Positions 24,680 through 32,938 of a DNA stretch of 59,035 nt are shown here, piece by piece. The notes under the pieces are model-generated. The model saw nothing but the letters and a program-made list of their open reading frames with translations. It had not been told where the DNA came from and ran no database searches. The position numbers and the translations under genes were made by a program. The first letter of the stretch is position 1; every line of letters begins with the position of its first letter. The DNA is from Clostridiales bacterium. Its GTDB lineage: Bacteria; Bacillota; Clostridia; Oscillospirales; Oscillospiraceae. The stretch lies in assembly GCA_004556755.1 (NCBI GenBank), contig SFFW01000012.1, positions 1 to 59,035 of the forward strand, in the 5' to 3' direction.

Positions 24680-25879
24680 TTAACTTTCGCTCACGGTGTG
24701 GGTCAGAAGATAGCCCACGAGCATCTTGCTGTACTCCGGCTGAACGTGGATGCCGTCCACCGCAGCGTCGGGCGCAAGCTTGCCGTCGGGTGCGAGCAGG
24801 TCAAAATCATCGATGTAGTACACCTGCTTCTGTGCGCACATCTCCAGTATGCGGGAGTTAAAGAGCTTGACGTTGTCGTTCGTGAGCCAGCTTCCGCTGC
24901 TGAGCGCCTTGTCGCCGAGAGGCATGATGCCGATGACGTATATCTGCGCTTCGGGGTGCGCCTCACGCACGAGGTCAATGAGCGCCGAGTAGCCGTCGAT
25001 AAATGCGCTTATGCTGCTCCAGCCCAGCTCGTTCACGCCGAGCATTATGTAGCACTTCGAGAAGCTGCCGCCGGAACGGATGGCGTCGGCAATGGTCATA
25101 TCGACACCGTTATAGTTTATGGTAGCGGTATAGATCTTGTTCACGGTGAGGCTCACCGCAGAGAGGTCTGCGCCGTAGCTGAACCAGCCGTTCATCGTCG
25201 CAAAATCCATGACGCTCTTCATCCTCGAATCGCCGATGAACATGGCATCGGAAAACCAGTCTGCATCGACCGCCTCGTTTTCAGGTACGGGCTTTGTGTA
25301 ATCGTAGCTCACGACGGGGTTTTTCTCCGCCTCGTCATACGCTGTGGCAAGCGTCTCGGCGTCCTTTGCTCTCGACATGAGGCTGTCTATGCTGTCGCAC
25401 AGGGACTCTGCGTTTTTGTCGACCACCATGACGGCGTAGCCGCCCTTGTCGTATATGCGTGCGTTATTTAAAAGCTCGACGTTTTCGGGGAAGTAGTTTG
25501 CGTCGCTCTGTATCCTGCCGTCACGGTGCTGCTCAAGCGCCGAGATGAGCTTCTTCATCGAGTCTGCGTCCTTGGGAACAAGCACGATGATCTCGTTTGC
25601 GGCGGTATCCTCGGAGAGCGCCATAGCGCCGTCGTAAAGCTCGGCGGGATCAACGCCGAGGTACGACTTCACCATTGCGCCGAAGTCCGTGTCCTCCATA
25701 CCGACGAGCCTTGCCGCAGACTTTTCCCCGCTCTCCTGCTGAGCTGCGGCGATAAGCGTTCTTGCGCCGACCTCCGGGTGCTCGGTCTTGTCCTTATTTT
25801 TGTTGTTATCGCCGCCGCAGGCGCACAGCGTAAACACCGTCGCAAGTGCAAGCAGCAGGCAAAGTATTCTCTTCATCAT
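24680..25879 (-). CDS. Lipoprotein with DUF4358-like domain fused to SGNH hydrolase domain
   Basis: The start is the ATG at 25879 (AGGCGG 8 bases upstream; good promoter at 25911-25938), giving 399 residues: MMKRILCLLLALATVFTL with lipobox cysteine, a Lys/Asn linker, then a DUF4358-type region (TAANEIIVLVPKDADSMKKL, VELLNNARIYDKGGYAVMVV) and from about residue 205 an SGNH/GDSL hydrolase domain: AMFIGDSRMKSV (nucleophile Ser), YIMLGVNELGW (Gly and Asn positions), and DGIHVQPEYS with the catalytic Asp and His. It should act on the outer face of the membrane on an acetylated or esterified glycan or peptide. The domain pair is the notable point. Confidence 0.82.
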   Translation of the reverse strand: MMKRILCLLLALATVFTLCACGGDNNKNKDKTEHPEVGARTLIAAAQQESGEKSAARLVGMEDTDFGAMVKSYLGVDPAELYDGAMALSEDTAANEIIVLVPKDADSMKKLISALEQHRDGRIQSDANYFPENVELLNNARIYDKGGYAVMVVDKNAESLCDSIDSLMSRAKDAETLATAYDEAEKNPVVSYDYTKPVPENEAVDADWFSDAMFIGDSRMKSVMDFATMNGWFSYGADLSAVSLTVNKIYTATINYNGVDMTIADAIRSGGSFSKCYIMLGVNELGWSSISAFIDGYSALIDLVREAHPEAQIYVIGIMPLGDKALSSGSWLTNDNVKLFNSRILEMCAQKQVYYIDDFDLLAPDGKLAPDAAVDGIHVQPEYSKMLVGYLLTHTVSES

Positions 25880-25910
25880 TGCTTTATCCGCCTTTTTATC
25901 AAGTACATTT

Positions 25911-25938
25911 ATTATATAACAAAATTTCATTCGGTCAA
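25911..25938 (-). promoter_or_regulatory. Sigma-70 type promoter for the DUF4358-SGNH lipoprotein
   Basis: On minus: TTGACC (25933-25938), 16 bases, TATAAT (25911-25916), about 30 bases before the start. Confidence 0.8.
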
Positions 25939-26001
25939 CATAATACCCGAAAATATTCCTCCGATTATCTGCCGAAATTTCACCCCCCAATTTGTGCAAC
26001 A

Positions 26002-26514
26002 TTATGTCACGATGCCGTACTCCCTCTTGAGCTGCTCATACAGCGCATCCCGATTTTCCGGCGTTATGATGTACAGCTCGCAGTCGGGGTGCCGCCGCAC
26101 CTCCCGGAGGAAGTCGGTGTTCTGCGCCTTGACCGAGGCAAGCACGTCGTAGCGCCCCGACAGTATGCGCATGACCGCCGCCTTAAAGCGGGGCGAGGCG
26201 CTCTCTAACGTCCCCAGCTCGTCCAACAGCACGAGGCTGCCTTCGGGGATGCCCTCAAGGTAGTCGGCGCCGGGGCTGTCCATAAGCTCCGGATGCCCGG
26301 TGTAGCGCCCGTTTGCGTCGATCTCGATTATAACGCAGCCGGAGCGGAAGTCCGTCTCGGCGGCGGGAACGAGATACACCCTCGAAACGCCGTCGGGGTC
26401 CGGCGGCATACGCCTTGTCTTAAAGCCGTACACGGGCCGCTTCATATCGTCGATAAGGCGGCGGATGAGCGTGCTTTTGCCCGCATGAACGTCGCCGCAA
26501 ATAAGAATTTTCAT
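26002..26514 (-). CDS. THEP1-type nucleoside-triphosphatase / P-loop NTPase
   Basis: Start at the ATG at 26514, which has AGGAGC 8 bases upstream and places the P-loop at the very N-terminus (MKILICGDVHAGKSTLIRRL). The 170-residue protein also shows VYGFKTRR, the Walker B LVLLDELGTLE, and a C-terminal segment CELYIITPENRDALYEQL. These match the NTPase_1/THEP1 family, single-domain NTPases of unclear cellular role. In several anaerobes relatives lie beside molybdenum or selenium genes. It is divergent from the cyclodeaminase-fold gene and about 120 bases upstream of the SGNH gene. Confidence 0.82.
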   Translation of the reverse strand: MKILICGDVHAGKSTLIRRLIDDMKRPVYGFKTRRMPPDPDGVSRVYLVPAAETDFRSGCVIIEIDANGRYTGHPELMDSPGADYLEGIPEGSLVLLDELGTLESASPRFKAAVMRILSGRYDVLASVKAQNTDFLREVRRHPDCELYIITPENRDALYEQLKREYGIVT

Positions 26515-26541
26515 TTTTTGCCGCTCCTGTTGCATGAACAC

Positions 26542-26570
26542 TTGAATATGGTTTGCGAATGTTGTAAAAT
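26542..26570 (+). promoter_or_regulatory. Candidate promoter for the cyclodeaminase-fold gene
   Basis: TTGAAT (26542-26547), 17 bases, TAAAAT (26565-26570). A second option, TTGTAA with TATAAA at 26562-26591, overlaps it. Confidence 0.4.
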
Positions 26571-26635
26571 AATTCACAAGGAAATTATAAAATCATATGC
26601 GCTCCGTGTCAACCGGAGCTGAAAGGACGTAACCT

Positions 26636-27259
26636 ATGGCAGAAAAAATCAACGTTACTGCGCTCAAGGCTGAGCTTTATTCGCAGAAATCCGTCAGCGT
26701 GTGCAACCAGCTTCTCGCCGACAAGAAATCGCCCTTCGGGATAGGCTCCGCCGCTGCGGAGGCTGCGGCGACCTCCGCCGCAATGGTCCTGCTTGCGCTG
26801 GGCGGCAGCGATGGATCGGACCCCGAAGTCAAGAAGGCTGCGACCGACGCCGAGACCCTCAGGACCTATTTCCTGCGTCTTATCGACGAGGAGATAAAGT
26901 GCAAGGCTCCGCTCGAAAAGCGCCTTGTCGACGGCGCTCCCGCCGAGGAGATCGAGGGCGGCTACCGCACCGCCTGCGTCATCATTGACGAAATTCTGTA
27001 CACCTGCATCATGCTCGCAGAGCTGCTCGACCGTGTTTCGGACAAGATAAGCCCCAGTGCTGCCGACACCGCCGCCGCTTCGGTCTACTTTGCAAAGACC
27101 GCAATGCACACGGTGCGGCTCATGAAGGCTTACTACTCCACCAAGATGAACGAGGAGGTCTTCGCCCGCACGACCCGCAGAGAGCCGGAGCTTGCCATTG
27201 AAGGCAGCGAGGAGCTTATGAACGGTCTCATCGCAAAATTCGAAGCCATGATAAAGTAA
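26636..27259 (+). CDS. Cyclodeaminase/cyclohydrolase-fold protein
   Basis: The 207-residue all-helical protein has SPFGIGSAAAEAAATSAAMV near residue 32, a degenerate match to the PGGGSAAA motif of the formiminotransferase-cyclodeaminase C-terminal family, followed by the long helices of that fold (VSDKISPSAADTAAASVYFA). Relatives act in one-carbon folate metabolism: formimidoyl-THF cyclodeaminase or methenyl-THF cyclohydrolase (FchA). The loss of the glycine triplet makes the exact activity doubtful. AAAGGACG precedes the ATG. It is a single-gene unit with its own terminator. Confidence 0.6.
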   Translation: MAEKINVTALKAELYSQKSVSVCNQLLADKKSPFGIGSAAAEAAATSAAMVLLALGGSDGSDPEVKKAATDAETLRTYFLRLIDEEIKCKAPLEKRLVDGAPAEEIEGGYRTACVIIDEILYTCIMLAELLDRVSDKISPSAADTAAASVYFAKTAMHTVRLMKAYYSTKMNEEVFARTTRREPELAIEGSEELMNGLIAKFEAMIK

Positions 27260-27308
27260 GCTTCCCCGGCATCAAAACCGCATATAAGCGAAAAATTGTT
27301 CGGATAAA

Positions 27309-27350
27309 AAAATCCCGACGGCAGTTTTGAAAACCGCCGTCGGGATTTTC
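27309..27350. terminator. Bidirectional terminator
   Basis: Stem AAAATCCCGACGGC / GCCGTCGGGATTTT with a 13-base loop that itself can pair (GTTTT/AAAAC). Serves the cyclodeaminase-fold gene and the TPR gene on the other strand. Confidence 0.93.
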
Positions 27351-27361
27351 ATTTCGGAGTA

Positions 27362-27808
27362 TTACTGTGCCTCGGAAAGCTCGCCGACTTCTGCCGCCGG
27401 TTCAAGCTCTCCTATATCTGCACCGTGGCTCGTTATGCCGACCGCCGCTGCCGCCGCCGCACACACAAGCACGAAGGCGATTACCAGTCCCGCAAGCACC
27501 TTCTTCGAGCGAAGTGCGTTTTTAAGCACGGGTCCCCGCTCCTTCTTTGCCTCGCTCGCCGTCTCACGGCGGCGCTGAGCAAGGTCCGTGACCCTGCCGT
27601 CAAGCTTAATGCGCCAGTCGTTCAGCTTTTTACCCGACAGCGCCTCCTGATCGTCCGGGTCCTCACGGAGCAGCTCATCGAATATCTCGGCGGCTTCCTC
27701 GTATTTCCCCTTTGCGGAAAGCCTGTACGCCGACTCGATGCGCAGCTTATTCTTTTTTCCTACCGAGGATTGCTCCAGCATCTCCTGCAATATCGTTTTT
27801 TGCTCCAT
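27362..27808 (-). CDS. TPR-containing tail-anchored membrane protein, unknown function
   Basis: The 148-residue protein has one TPR-like helix pair near residues 25-60 (LRIESAYRLSAKGKYEEAAE, IFDELLREDPDDQEAL), a basic stretch, and one membrane span near residues 107-127 (VLAGLVIAFVLVCAAAAAAV) with a short acidic end. It probably faces the cytosol and binds partner proteins. GGGGG lies before the ATG. A terminator upstream (27903) separates it from the preceding lipoprotein gene, so it has its own promoter in the AT-rich 27810-27895. Confidence 0.75.
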   Translation of the reverse strand: MEQKTILQEMLEQSSVGKKNKLRIESAYRLSAKGKYEEAAEIFDELLREDPDDQEALSGKKLNDWRIKLDGRVTDLAQRRRETASEAKKERGPVLKNALRSKKVLAGLVIAFVLVCAAAAAAVGITSHGADIGELEPAAEVGELSEAQ

Positions 27809-27902
27809 TTGTTTTCCCCCTTTGGGAATGATTTATTTTATCATTATTTACCTGTTTGGTCAATCCTGAAAATATGTCAAAATTTAAGGAAATTTGATGC
27901 AA

Positions 27903-27944
27903 AAAATCGCCCCTCGGCACAGCCAAATGCCGAAGGGCGATTTT
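27903..27944 (-). terminator. Terminator of the Dlt-like operon and its lipoprotein
   Basis: Stem AAAATCGCCC / GGGCGATTTT (27903-27912, 27935-27944) enclosing a second stem CTCGGCA/TGCCGA. On minus it follows the lipoprotein stop by 16 bases. Confidence 0.9.
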
Positions 27945-27960
27945 GAATTTGAATTTGTTG

Positions 27961-28491
27961 TCAATCGGAGATCACCGCAAACTCGATGGAGCTTACCGTG
28001 GCGTCCGAGCCGATGCCGACGATAAGTGCGGTGGAGCCGGCCTTGACCGTGTAGACGGTGGCGCCGGTCTTTTCGCCGCCGAGACCGTCGATGACGGAGG
28101 CGCAGTCGGTCTCGCTCATGCCGATGAGCAGACCCTGCGGCGTCTGCACCGTGTCGTCGGTGAGCTTAACGCCGATGATGCGGTCGTCGCCGTCGAGCTT
28201 ATGTACGGTCAGCTCAAAGCCGTCGTAATAATAAACGGTGTCCTTGCCCTGATATGCGCAGCTTTCGTTTTCAAAGCTGCCGCTCGGTTCGGGAAGCTTT
28301 TCCATGACCTCGTCGGCGTAGTCCATGATGCCGAACTTAACGCCGTTTGCCTCGTAGTAAAGCTCGCCGTAGTCGGGGCTGTACGACTCACGGTCGCTGC
28401 CCTTTTGGAGGGCGTCGCTGTCGCCGCCCGAGCAGGCGCAAACGGAAAGCGCCATGCAGATAACAAGTAAAATGCTGATTGTTTTTTTCAT
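27961..28491 (-). CDS. Putative lipoprotein, unknown function, last gene of the Dlt-like operon
   Basis: The 176-residue protein has a lipoprotein signal (MKKTISILLVICMALSVCAC) and a beta-rich mature part: LYYEANGVKFGIMDYADEVM, AYQGKDTVYYYDGFELTVHK and repeated short strands. QGLLIGMSETDCASVIDGLG resembles the GMS-type helix seen in small secreted SH3-like or SmpA/BamE-like domains. It lies 17 bases downstream of the SGNH gene and before the operon terminator, so it is likely cotranscribed with the acylation genes. Function not recognised. Confidence 0.75.
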   Translation of the reverse strand: MKKTISILLVICMALSVCACSGGDSDALQKGSDRESYSPDYGELYYEANGVKFGIMDYADEVMEKLPEPSGSFENESCAYQGKDTVYYYDGFELTVHKLDGDDRIIGVKLTDDTVQTPQGLLIGMSETDCASVIDGLGGEKTGATVYTVKAGSTALIVGIGSDATVSSIEFAVISD

Positions 28492-28508
28492 ATTATTCTC
28501 CTTTTGCT

Positions 28509-29603
28509 TTAGCCCTCCGGCTCAAGCGTCCACGATTTGAGGTAGCCGTACTCCTCAAGCTCACGAAGCTGAGCGTCGAGCAGCGCATAGTATCGCTCGC
28601 ACTTTTCATCCCAGTCTGCGGCGATGTCCGCATCGTTTCGGTGATCCTCAAGCCCGTAATCGGAGCTTAATATCTCGCCGAAGTAGCGGGACAGCTTCTC
28701 CGCACCGTAGATGTTCAGGTGCAGACCCGCATCGTAGGTATCGGCCTGCATATCAATGCCGATCTCGTCGGCAAGGGGCAGGAAGTTCAGATAGTCCAGC
28801 CCGTACTTTTCCGCATAGTCGGCGATCTGAGCGTCCCACTCGTCGTACCAGTACGGCCAAAGGCTGGGGGATTTTATCAGTATGAGCTTTGCCCCGTTAT
28901 TTTCGCAGAGTATGCGCATTTTGTCAAGGTATTCCCAACAGCGCTCGCCAAGCTCCGGCTCTGAAAGCGCCGACGGGGTGGGCAGCTTCGTCATGGGCTT
29001 TACGTCCGCACGCATAAGGTAGCCTGCGACCGTCACCTTGTCACGCCCGAACATATACTCAAAGTCCTCAGAGCCGAGATCGTTCCACCGTGAGTGATAG
29101 CGAAGCAGGGGGATGAAGTAGCTTATCATGTCCTCGTCCTCGGTCATGGACGCCTTTATCGCATCGACCTTGCTGCCCGATAGCCTCATGCCGTCGAGCG
29201 TCATGCGGTTATACGCCTCGCTCTGCGGCTCGGAGTATTTCATCGACTGCACATTGTACACGACGATCTTCGGGCTTTCGTATTCAAAGGTCTCCTCCAG
29301 CAGATAATACGACTGCCAGATGAGCTGCTGCGCCGAGCCTCGTATATAGCTCGTGATGCCGTACTCCTCCCACATGGTCACGGGGGAGAAGTTCTCGTAC
29401 ACCTCGCAGTCGCCGACGAAGATGACGTCGTGCGGATGCTCCTCGTCGTAGTACTCCCGCACCATTGCGCCCTCAAGAACGCCGGACATATACTTCGGCT
29501 CCAAAAGCTTTCCGAGCAGCCACACCGACACCGCTACTGCGGCAAGGCACAGGCAAAGCACTGCAATATTCAGTTTTACCGATTTTTTTGTTTTAACCGC
29601 CAT
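28509..29603 (-). CDS. Membrane-anchored SGNH-like protein of DltD type, nucleophile position Cys
   Basis: The 364-residue protein has one N-terminal membrane anchor (LNIAVLCLCLAAVAVSVWLL) and an outside domain. The first block reads DVIFVGDCEVYENFSP: the Gly-Asp is present but the usual Ser nucleophile is Cys. The last block DAGLHLNIYGAEKLSRYFG has the catalytic Asp-x2-x-His pair and the LN-GA pattern common to DltD and other MBOAT partners. A middle block LILIKSPSLWPYW is also typical. DltD-like proteins work with the neighbouring MBOAT protein to move an acyl or aminoacyl group onto a wall polymer. The gene lies 7 bases after the MBOAT gene. Confidence 0.83.
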   Translation of the reverse strand: MAVKTKKSVKLNIAVLCLCLAAVAVSVWLLGKLLEPKYMSGVLEGAMVREYYDEEHPHDVIFVGDCEVYENFSPVTMWEEYGITSYIRGSAQQLIWQSYYLLEETFEYESPKIVVYNVQSMKYSEPQSEAYNRMTLDGMRLSGSKVDAIKASMTEDEDMISYFIPLLRYHSRWNDLGSEDFEYMFGRDKVTVAGYLMRADVKPMTKLPTPSALSEPELGERCWEYLDKMRILCENNGAKLILIKSPSLWPYWYDEWDAQIADYAEKYGLDYLNFLPLADEIGIDMQADTYDAGLHLNIYGAEKLSRYFGEILSSDYGLEDHRNDADIAADWDEKCERYYALLDAQLRELEEYGYLKSWTLEPEG

Positions 29604-29610
29604 AGCCGCC

Positions 29611-31194
29611 TCAGAACTGATTATAGATGAATTGCGATGAATCGTAGCCCACTCCGTAGGCTCCGAACACCAGTATTATTATTGCAAGAAGCGAAAACGC
29701 TATGTAAGCCATAGCTTTCCTTTTCCAGAGAAGCTCACGCACTTCTCCGAATTTTTCCTGAACGCAGCTCACCGCAAACATGAGCGCAACGCCGACGCCG
29801 CACACGGCAAAATCGGCCGACGTAAGTCCCAGACCGAGCAAGCCGCCGGAGAAAAGCTCTCCCCATCTGCCGCCCGTGAACACGGAGAAGAACGCCTTAA
29901 ACGACACCGCCACGTCACGGTAGCAGTCGAGTATTCTGAACGAGCAGAGCAGAAGGAAGGTGCGCAGCGTCTCGAAAACACGGTAGCCGAAGCCGGACAC
30001 GAGCCTTGCGTGCTTTTCACGGAAGCGCAGCGACACGGGCTTAAACTCCTCGGCGGCCAAGATGAACACCGCATTGAGAAGTCCCCACACGACGAAATTC
30101 CACGCAGCGCCGTGCCACAGTCCCGTGAGGAACCACGTCACGATCGTGGAGACGTACACCGAGAGCTTGCGTCCGAAGCCGTCGGAGATCTTCACTCTCG
30201 CCTTTTTGCTGAGCTTTAAAAGCCACGGCGCAACGGAGAGCGGATAGAAAATGTAGTCCTTGAACCACGTTCCCATGGAGATGTGCCAGCGCCGCCAATA
30301 CTCCGCAATGTTCCTCGAAAAGTACGGGCGCACGAAGTTTTCCTTCACCCGTATGCCGAGTACCTGCGCAATGCCTATCGTGATGTCGATGCCGCCCGTG
30401 AAGTCGGCGTACAGCTCGGCGGCGTACAAAAGTGTGCCGGCGAGGACGTAGGCTCCGTCGTAGCCCGCCGGATCGCCGCACACGGCGGTGACAGCGATGA
30501 GCAGCCTGTCGGCAATGACGAGCTTCTTAAAGTAGCCCCACAGTATGCGCTGAAGTCCGAAGGATATCTGCTTGTAGTCCGCCTTATGCTCGGAAAAAAG
30601 CGTCTCCGACAGATCGCCGAAGCGGGAGATCGGACCCTGGATAAGCAGCGGGAAAAACGATGTAAACAGCGCCACCTTCAGCGGATTGCGCTCTGCGGGT
30701 ATCTTCTCCCAGTAGACGTCGATGACGTAGCTCACGGTCTGGAAGGTGTAGAAGCTTATTCCCAGCGGCAGCACCCAGTCGACGGACGCAAGAGAGGCGC
30801 CCGTTATCGCATTCACATTGCCGATGAGGAAGTTCGTGTATTTAAGCGCCGCAAGTATGCCGAGGTCGCATAAAAGCGCAAGCACGAAGATACGCTTTCT
30901 GTACTTTTCCGCAGCCTTTTTTATCGCCCTGCGCTCCTCCCTCGGCAGCGCCTTGCCCTCCGGCGAGGAGAGCGTCTCCTTCTGACGGCGCAGCGATGCG
31001 CCCATGAGATTCGTCGAAGCCCATGACACAAGCACCGTCACCGCCATGAAGCACAGCCCCTGCCAGCCGGCGCAGGCGTAAAACACGACGTCCGCACACA
31101 GCAGCAAAAGCCACTGGAAGCGCTTCGGGATGAGGTAATACAGTATGAATAAGATCGCAATAAAGGCTATAAAGCCGTAGGATGTGAACAGCAC
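29611..31194 (-). CDS. MBOAT family membrane O-acyltransferase (DltB/AlgI type)
   Basis: The 527-residue polytopic protein has about 11 spans. Family marks are VLPLGISFYTFQTVSYVIDV, FPLLIQGPISRF, YADFTGGIDITIGIAQVLGI, the loop NIAEYWRRWHISMGTWFKDY, and the catalytic histidine in TGLWHGAAWNFVVWG. It should transfer an acyl group from a carrier through the membrane. Length and motifs are nearer AlgI/PatA-type MBOATs than the 400-residue DltB. It comes 3 bases after the carrier-protein gene, which points to a carrier-bound substrate rather than acetyl-CoA. Confidence 0.93.
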   Translation of the reverse strand: MLFTSYGFIAFIAILFILYYLIPKRFQWLLLLCADVVFYACAGWQGLCFMAVTVLVSWASTNLMGASLRRQKETLSSPEGKALPREERRAIKKAAEKYRKRIFVLALLCDLGILAALKYTNFLIGNVNAITGASLASVDWVLPLGISFYTFQTVSYVIDVYWEKIPAERNPLKVALFTSFFPLLIQGPISRFGDLSETLFSEHKADYKQISFGLQRILWGYFKKLVIADRLLIAVTAVCGDPAGYDGAYVLAGTLLYAAELYADFTGGIDITIGIAQVLGIRVKENFVRPYFSRNIAEYWRRWHISMGTWFKDYIFYPLSVAPWLLKLSKKARVKISDGFGRKLSVYVSTIVTWFLTGLWHGAAWNFVVWGLLNAVFILAAEEFKPVSLRFREKHARLVSGFGYRVFETLRTFLLLCSFRILDCYRDVAVSFKAFFSVFTGGRWGELFSGGLLGLGLTSADFAVCGVGVALMFAVSCVQEKFGEVRELLWKRKAMAYIAFSLLAIIILVFGAYGVGYDSSQFIYNQF

Positions 31195-31197
31195 GGC

Positions 31198-31425
31198 TCA
31201 GTCGTCAAGCAGGCGCTGCACCATGGCGTACATCGCCTCGGCGGAGTTGAAGTTTTCCGGCACGATGTCCCTTGCGGGGATCGTGATGTCAAATGCGTCG
31301 GACAGCTCTGCGATGACGGAAACGATGTCAAGGCTCGCAAGTATGCCGTCGTCCACCAAGGTGTCGCAGGTCTCAAAGTCGATGTCGGGGTTTATGCCCT
31401 CTAAGATTTCCAGAATTTCGTCCAT
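31198..31425 (-). CDS. Acyl/aminoacyl carrier protein (DltC-like)
   Basis: A 75-residue acidic protein with the phosphopantetheine site in DDGILASLDIVSVIAEL, where Ser at about residue 31 is followed by Leu-Asp (the usual order is Asp-Ser-Leu). The rest is the four-helix carrier fold. It sits between the adenylation enzyme (2 bases) and the MBOAT (3 bases), as DltC does between DltA and DltB in function, and should carry the activated residue between them. Confidence 0.9.
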   Translation of the reverse strand: MDEILEILEGINPDIDFETCDTLVDDGILASLDIVSVIAELSDAFDITIPARDIVPENFNSAEAMYAMVQRLLDD

Positions 31426-31427
31426 TT

Positions 31428-32936
31428 TTACATCTCCAGCAGTTTATTTCTGTCTATCTTGCCGTTCGGAAGAAGCGGCAAGGTCTCAAGCTTTATAAGC
31501 TTCGAGGGGAGCATATGCCTCGGCAGCTCGCTCCTCATGTACCTTTGCAGGCTCTTTTCGTCCGCCGTACCCATGTAGTACAGATACAGCTTGCTCGTTT
31601 CCTTGACGAAAATACAGCAGGCGCTCTCCACGCCCGAAAGCATACAGGCGCAGCTTTCGATCTCTCCGAGCTCGATGCGGTGTCCCATGTTCTTTATCTG
31701 ATTGTCCTTGCGGGACACGAACACGAGGTCGCCGCTTTCGGTCTCGACCGCAAGGTCGCCCGTGCGGTATATGCGCTCCGGGTAGTGCGGGTTTAGGGGG
31801 TTCTGCGTAAACGCCGCCGCCGTGCGTTCGGGATCGTCAAAGTAGCCGAGGGTGAGCGCCGTACCCCGTATGCACAGCTCGCCCTGCTCGCCGGGAGCGG
31901 CAGGCACGTCGCCCTCTTTAAGCAGCAGGTAGCCCGTATTTTCAAAGGGTCTGCCGATCGGCACGGGTCCGGGGTCTGCTCTTTCGTCGAAAAAGCGCTC
32001 CTCCACGCGGTAGTAAAAGCTCATGCCCGTCGCCTCGGTGGGACCGTAGAGGTTTATAAATTCGGCCTTTGGGCAGGCGTTTTTCCACGCACGGAGCTGC
32101 TTTACGGGGAACACCTCGCTGCCGAAGCAGACGGTGCGCAGATACTGCGGCATCATCTCCTCGAAGCCGCCGAGACCCGATATCATGGTGAGCGCCGATG
32201 CGACCCAGCACACGGTGTTTATTCTATATTTATTAAGGTACTCTATCGCTTTGACCGGGAACATGAAAATGCTCTGCGGCATCAGGTATGCGCTGCTTCC
32301 GCAGCGTATGACGGAGAGTATCTCCTTCATACAGGCATCGACGTACAGCGGCACCTGCATCCCGAAAACGCTGTCCTCCCTCGCCCCGATGACCGGGCAA
32401 AGCGCCTCGGCGTAGTCGATGAGCGAACGGTGGCAGGCGGTGACGCCCTTGGGCATCCCCGTGCTGCCGGAGGTAAACACGATGTAGATGGGGTCGGTGT
32501 CGATGCTGCGGCGGCGAACACTCTCAAGCGCCGCCTTGTCCTCCTCGGCGGAGAAAAGCTCCGACACGGAGAGCATTGCGTCCCCGTGACCGAGGTCGCA
32601 CAAAAGCTTTTCGCAGGCATCGTCACACACGACGGCGGAGGGCTGAAGCCTGTCAAGTATCATGCGGATGCGGTGCTTCGGCATACCGGGGTCGAGCGGA
32701 ACGTAGTAGCAGCCGGCGTATATGACCGCAAAAAAGGTGCAGATCACCTGCGGCGCTTTTTTCATAAACACCGCAACGGGTTCGTTGTAAAGTCCCTTCG
32801 ATATAAGGCGGCTGCCGCCCCTGCGGGAAAGCTCCGCAAGGGCAGTAAAGCTTACAGACTCGCTCTCGTCTGCAAACGCCGTCTTTTCGGGGAACCGCTT
32901 TTCGGCTGCCTCAAGATATTGCAGTATATTTTTCAT
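31428..32936 (-). CDS. Amino acid adenylation enzyme, DltA-like
   Basis: Activates a substrate with ATP and loads it on the carrier protein of the next gene. The 502-residue ANL enzyme shows YIVFTSGSTGMPKGVTACHR (P-loop), NLYGPTEATGMSFYY, RTGDLAVETESGDLVFVSRK, NMGHRIELGEIE and the catalytic lysine in LPNGKIDRNKLLEM. In the substrate pocket the segment MQVPLYVDACMKEIL keeps the Asp that binds the amino group in DltA, so an amino acid, perhaps D-alanine, is likely but not proven. ATG at 32936 is chosen, overlapping the TGA of the upstream gene; a TTG at 32942 is possible. No clear ribosome site, so translation is probably coupled. Confidence 0.87.
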   Translation of the reverse strand: MKNILQYLEAAEKRFPEKTAFADESESVSFTALAELSRRGGSRLISKGLYNEPVAVFMKKAPQVICTFFAVIYAGCYYVPLDPGMPKHRIRMILDRLQPSAVVCDDACEKLLCDLGHGDAMLSVSELFSAEEDKAALESVRRRSIDTDPIYIVFTSGSTGMPKGVTACHRSLIDYAEALCPVIGAREDSVFGMQVPLYVDACMKEILSVIRCGSSAYLMPQSIFMFPVKAIEYLNKYRINTVCWVASALTMISGLGGFEEMMPQYLRTVCFGSEVFPVKQLRAWKNACPKAEFINLYGPTEATGMSFYYRVEERFFDERADPGPVPIGRPFENTGYLLLKEGDVPAAPGEQGELCIRGTALTLGYFDDPERTAAAFTQNPLNPHYPERIYRTGDLAVETESGDLVFVSRKDNQIKNMGHRIELGEIESCACMLSGVESACCIFVKETSKLYLYYMGTADEKSLQRYMRSELPRHMLPSKLIKLETLPLLPNGKIDRNKLLEM

Positions 32937-32938
32937 AG

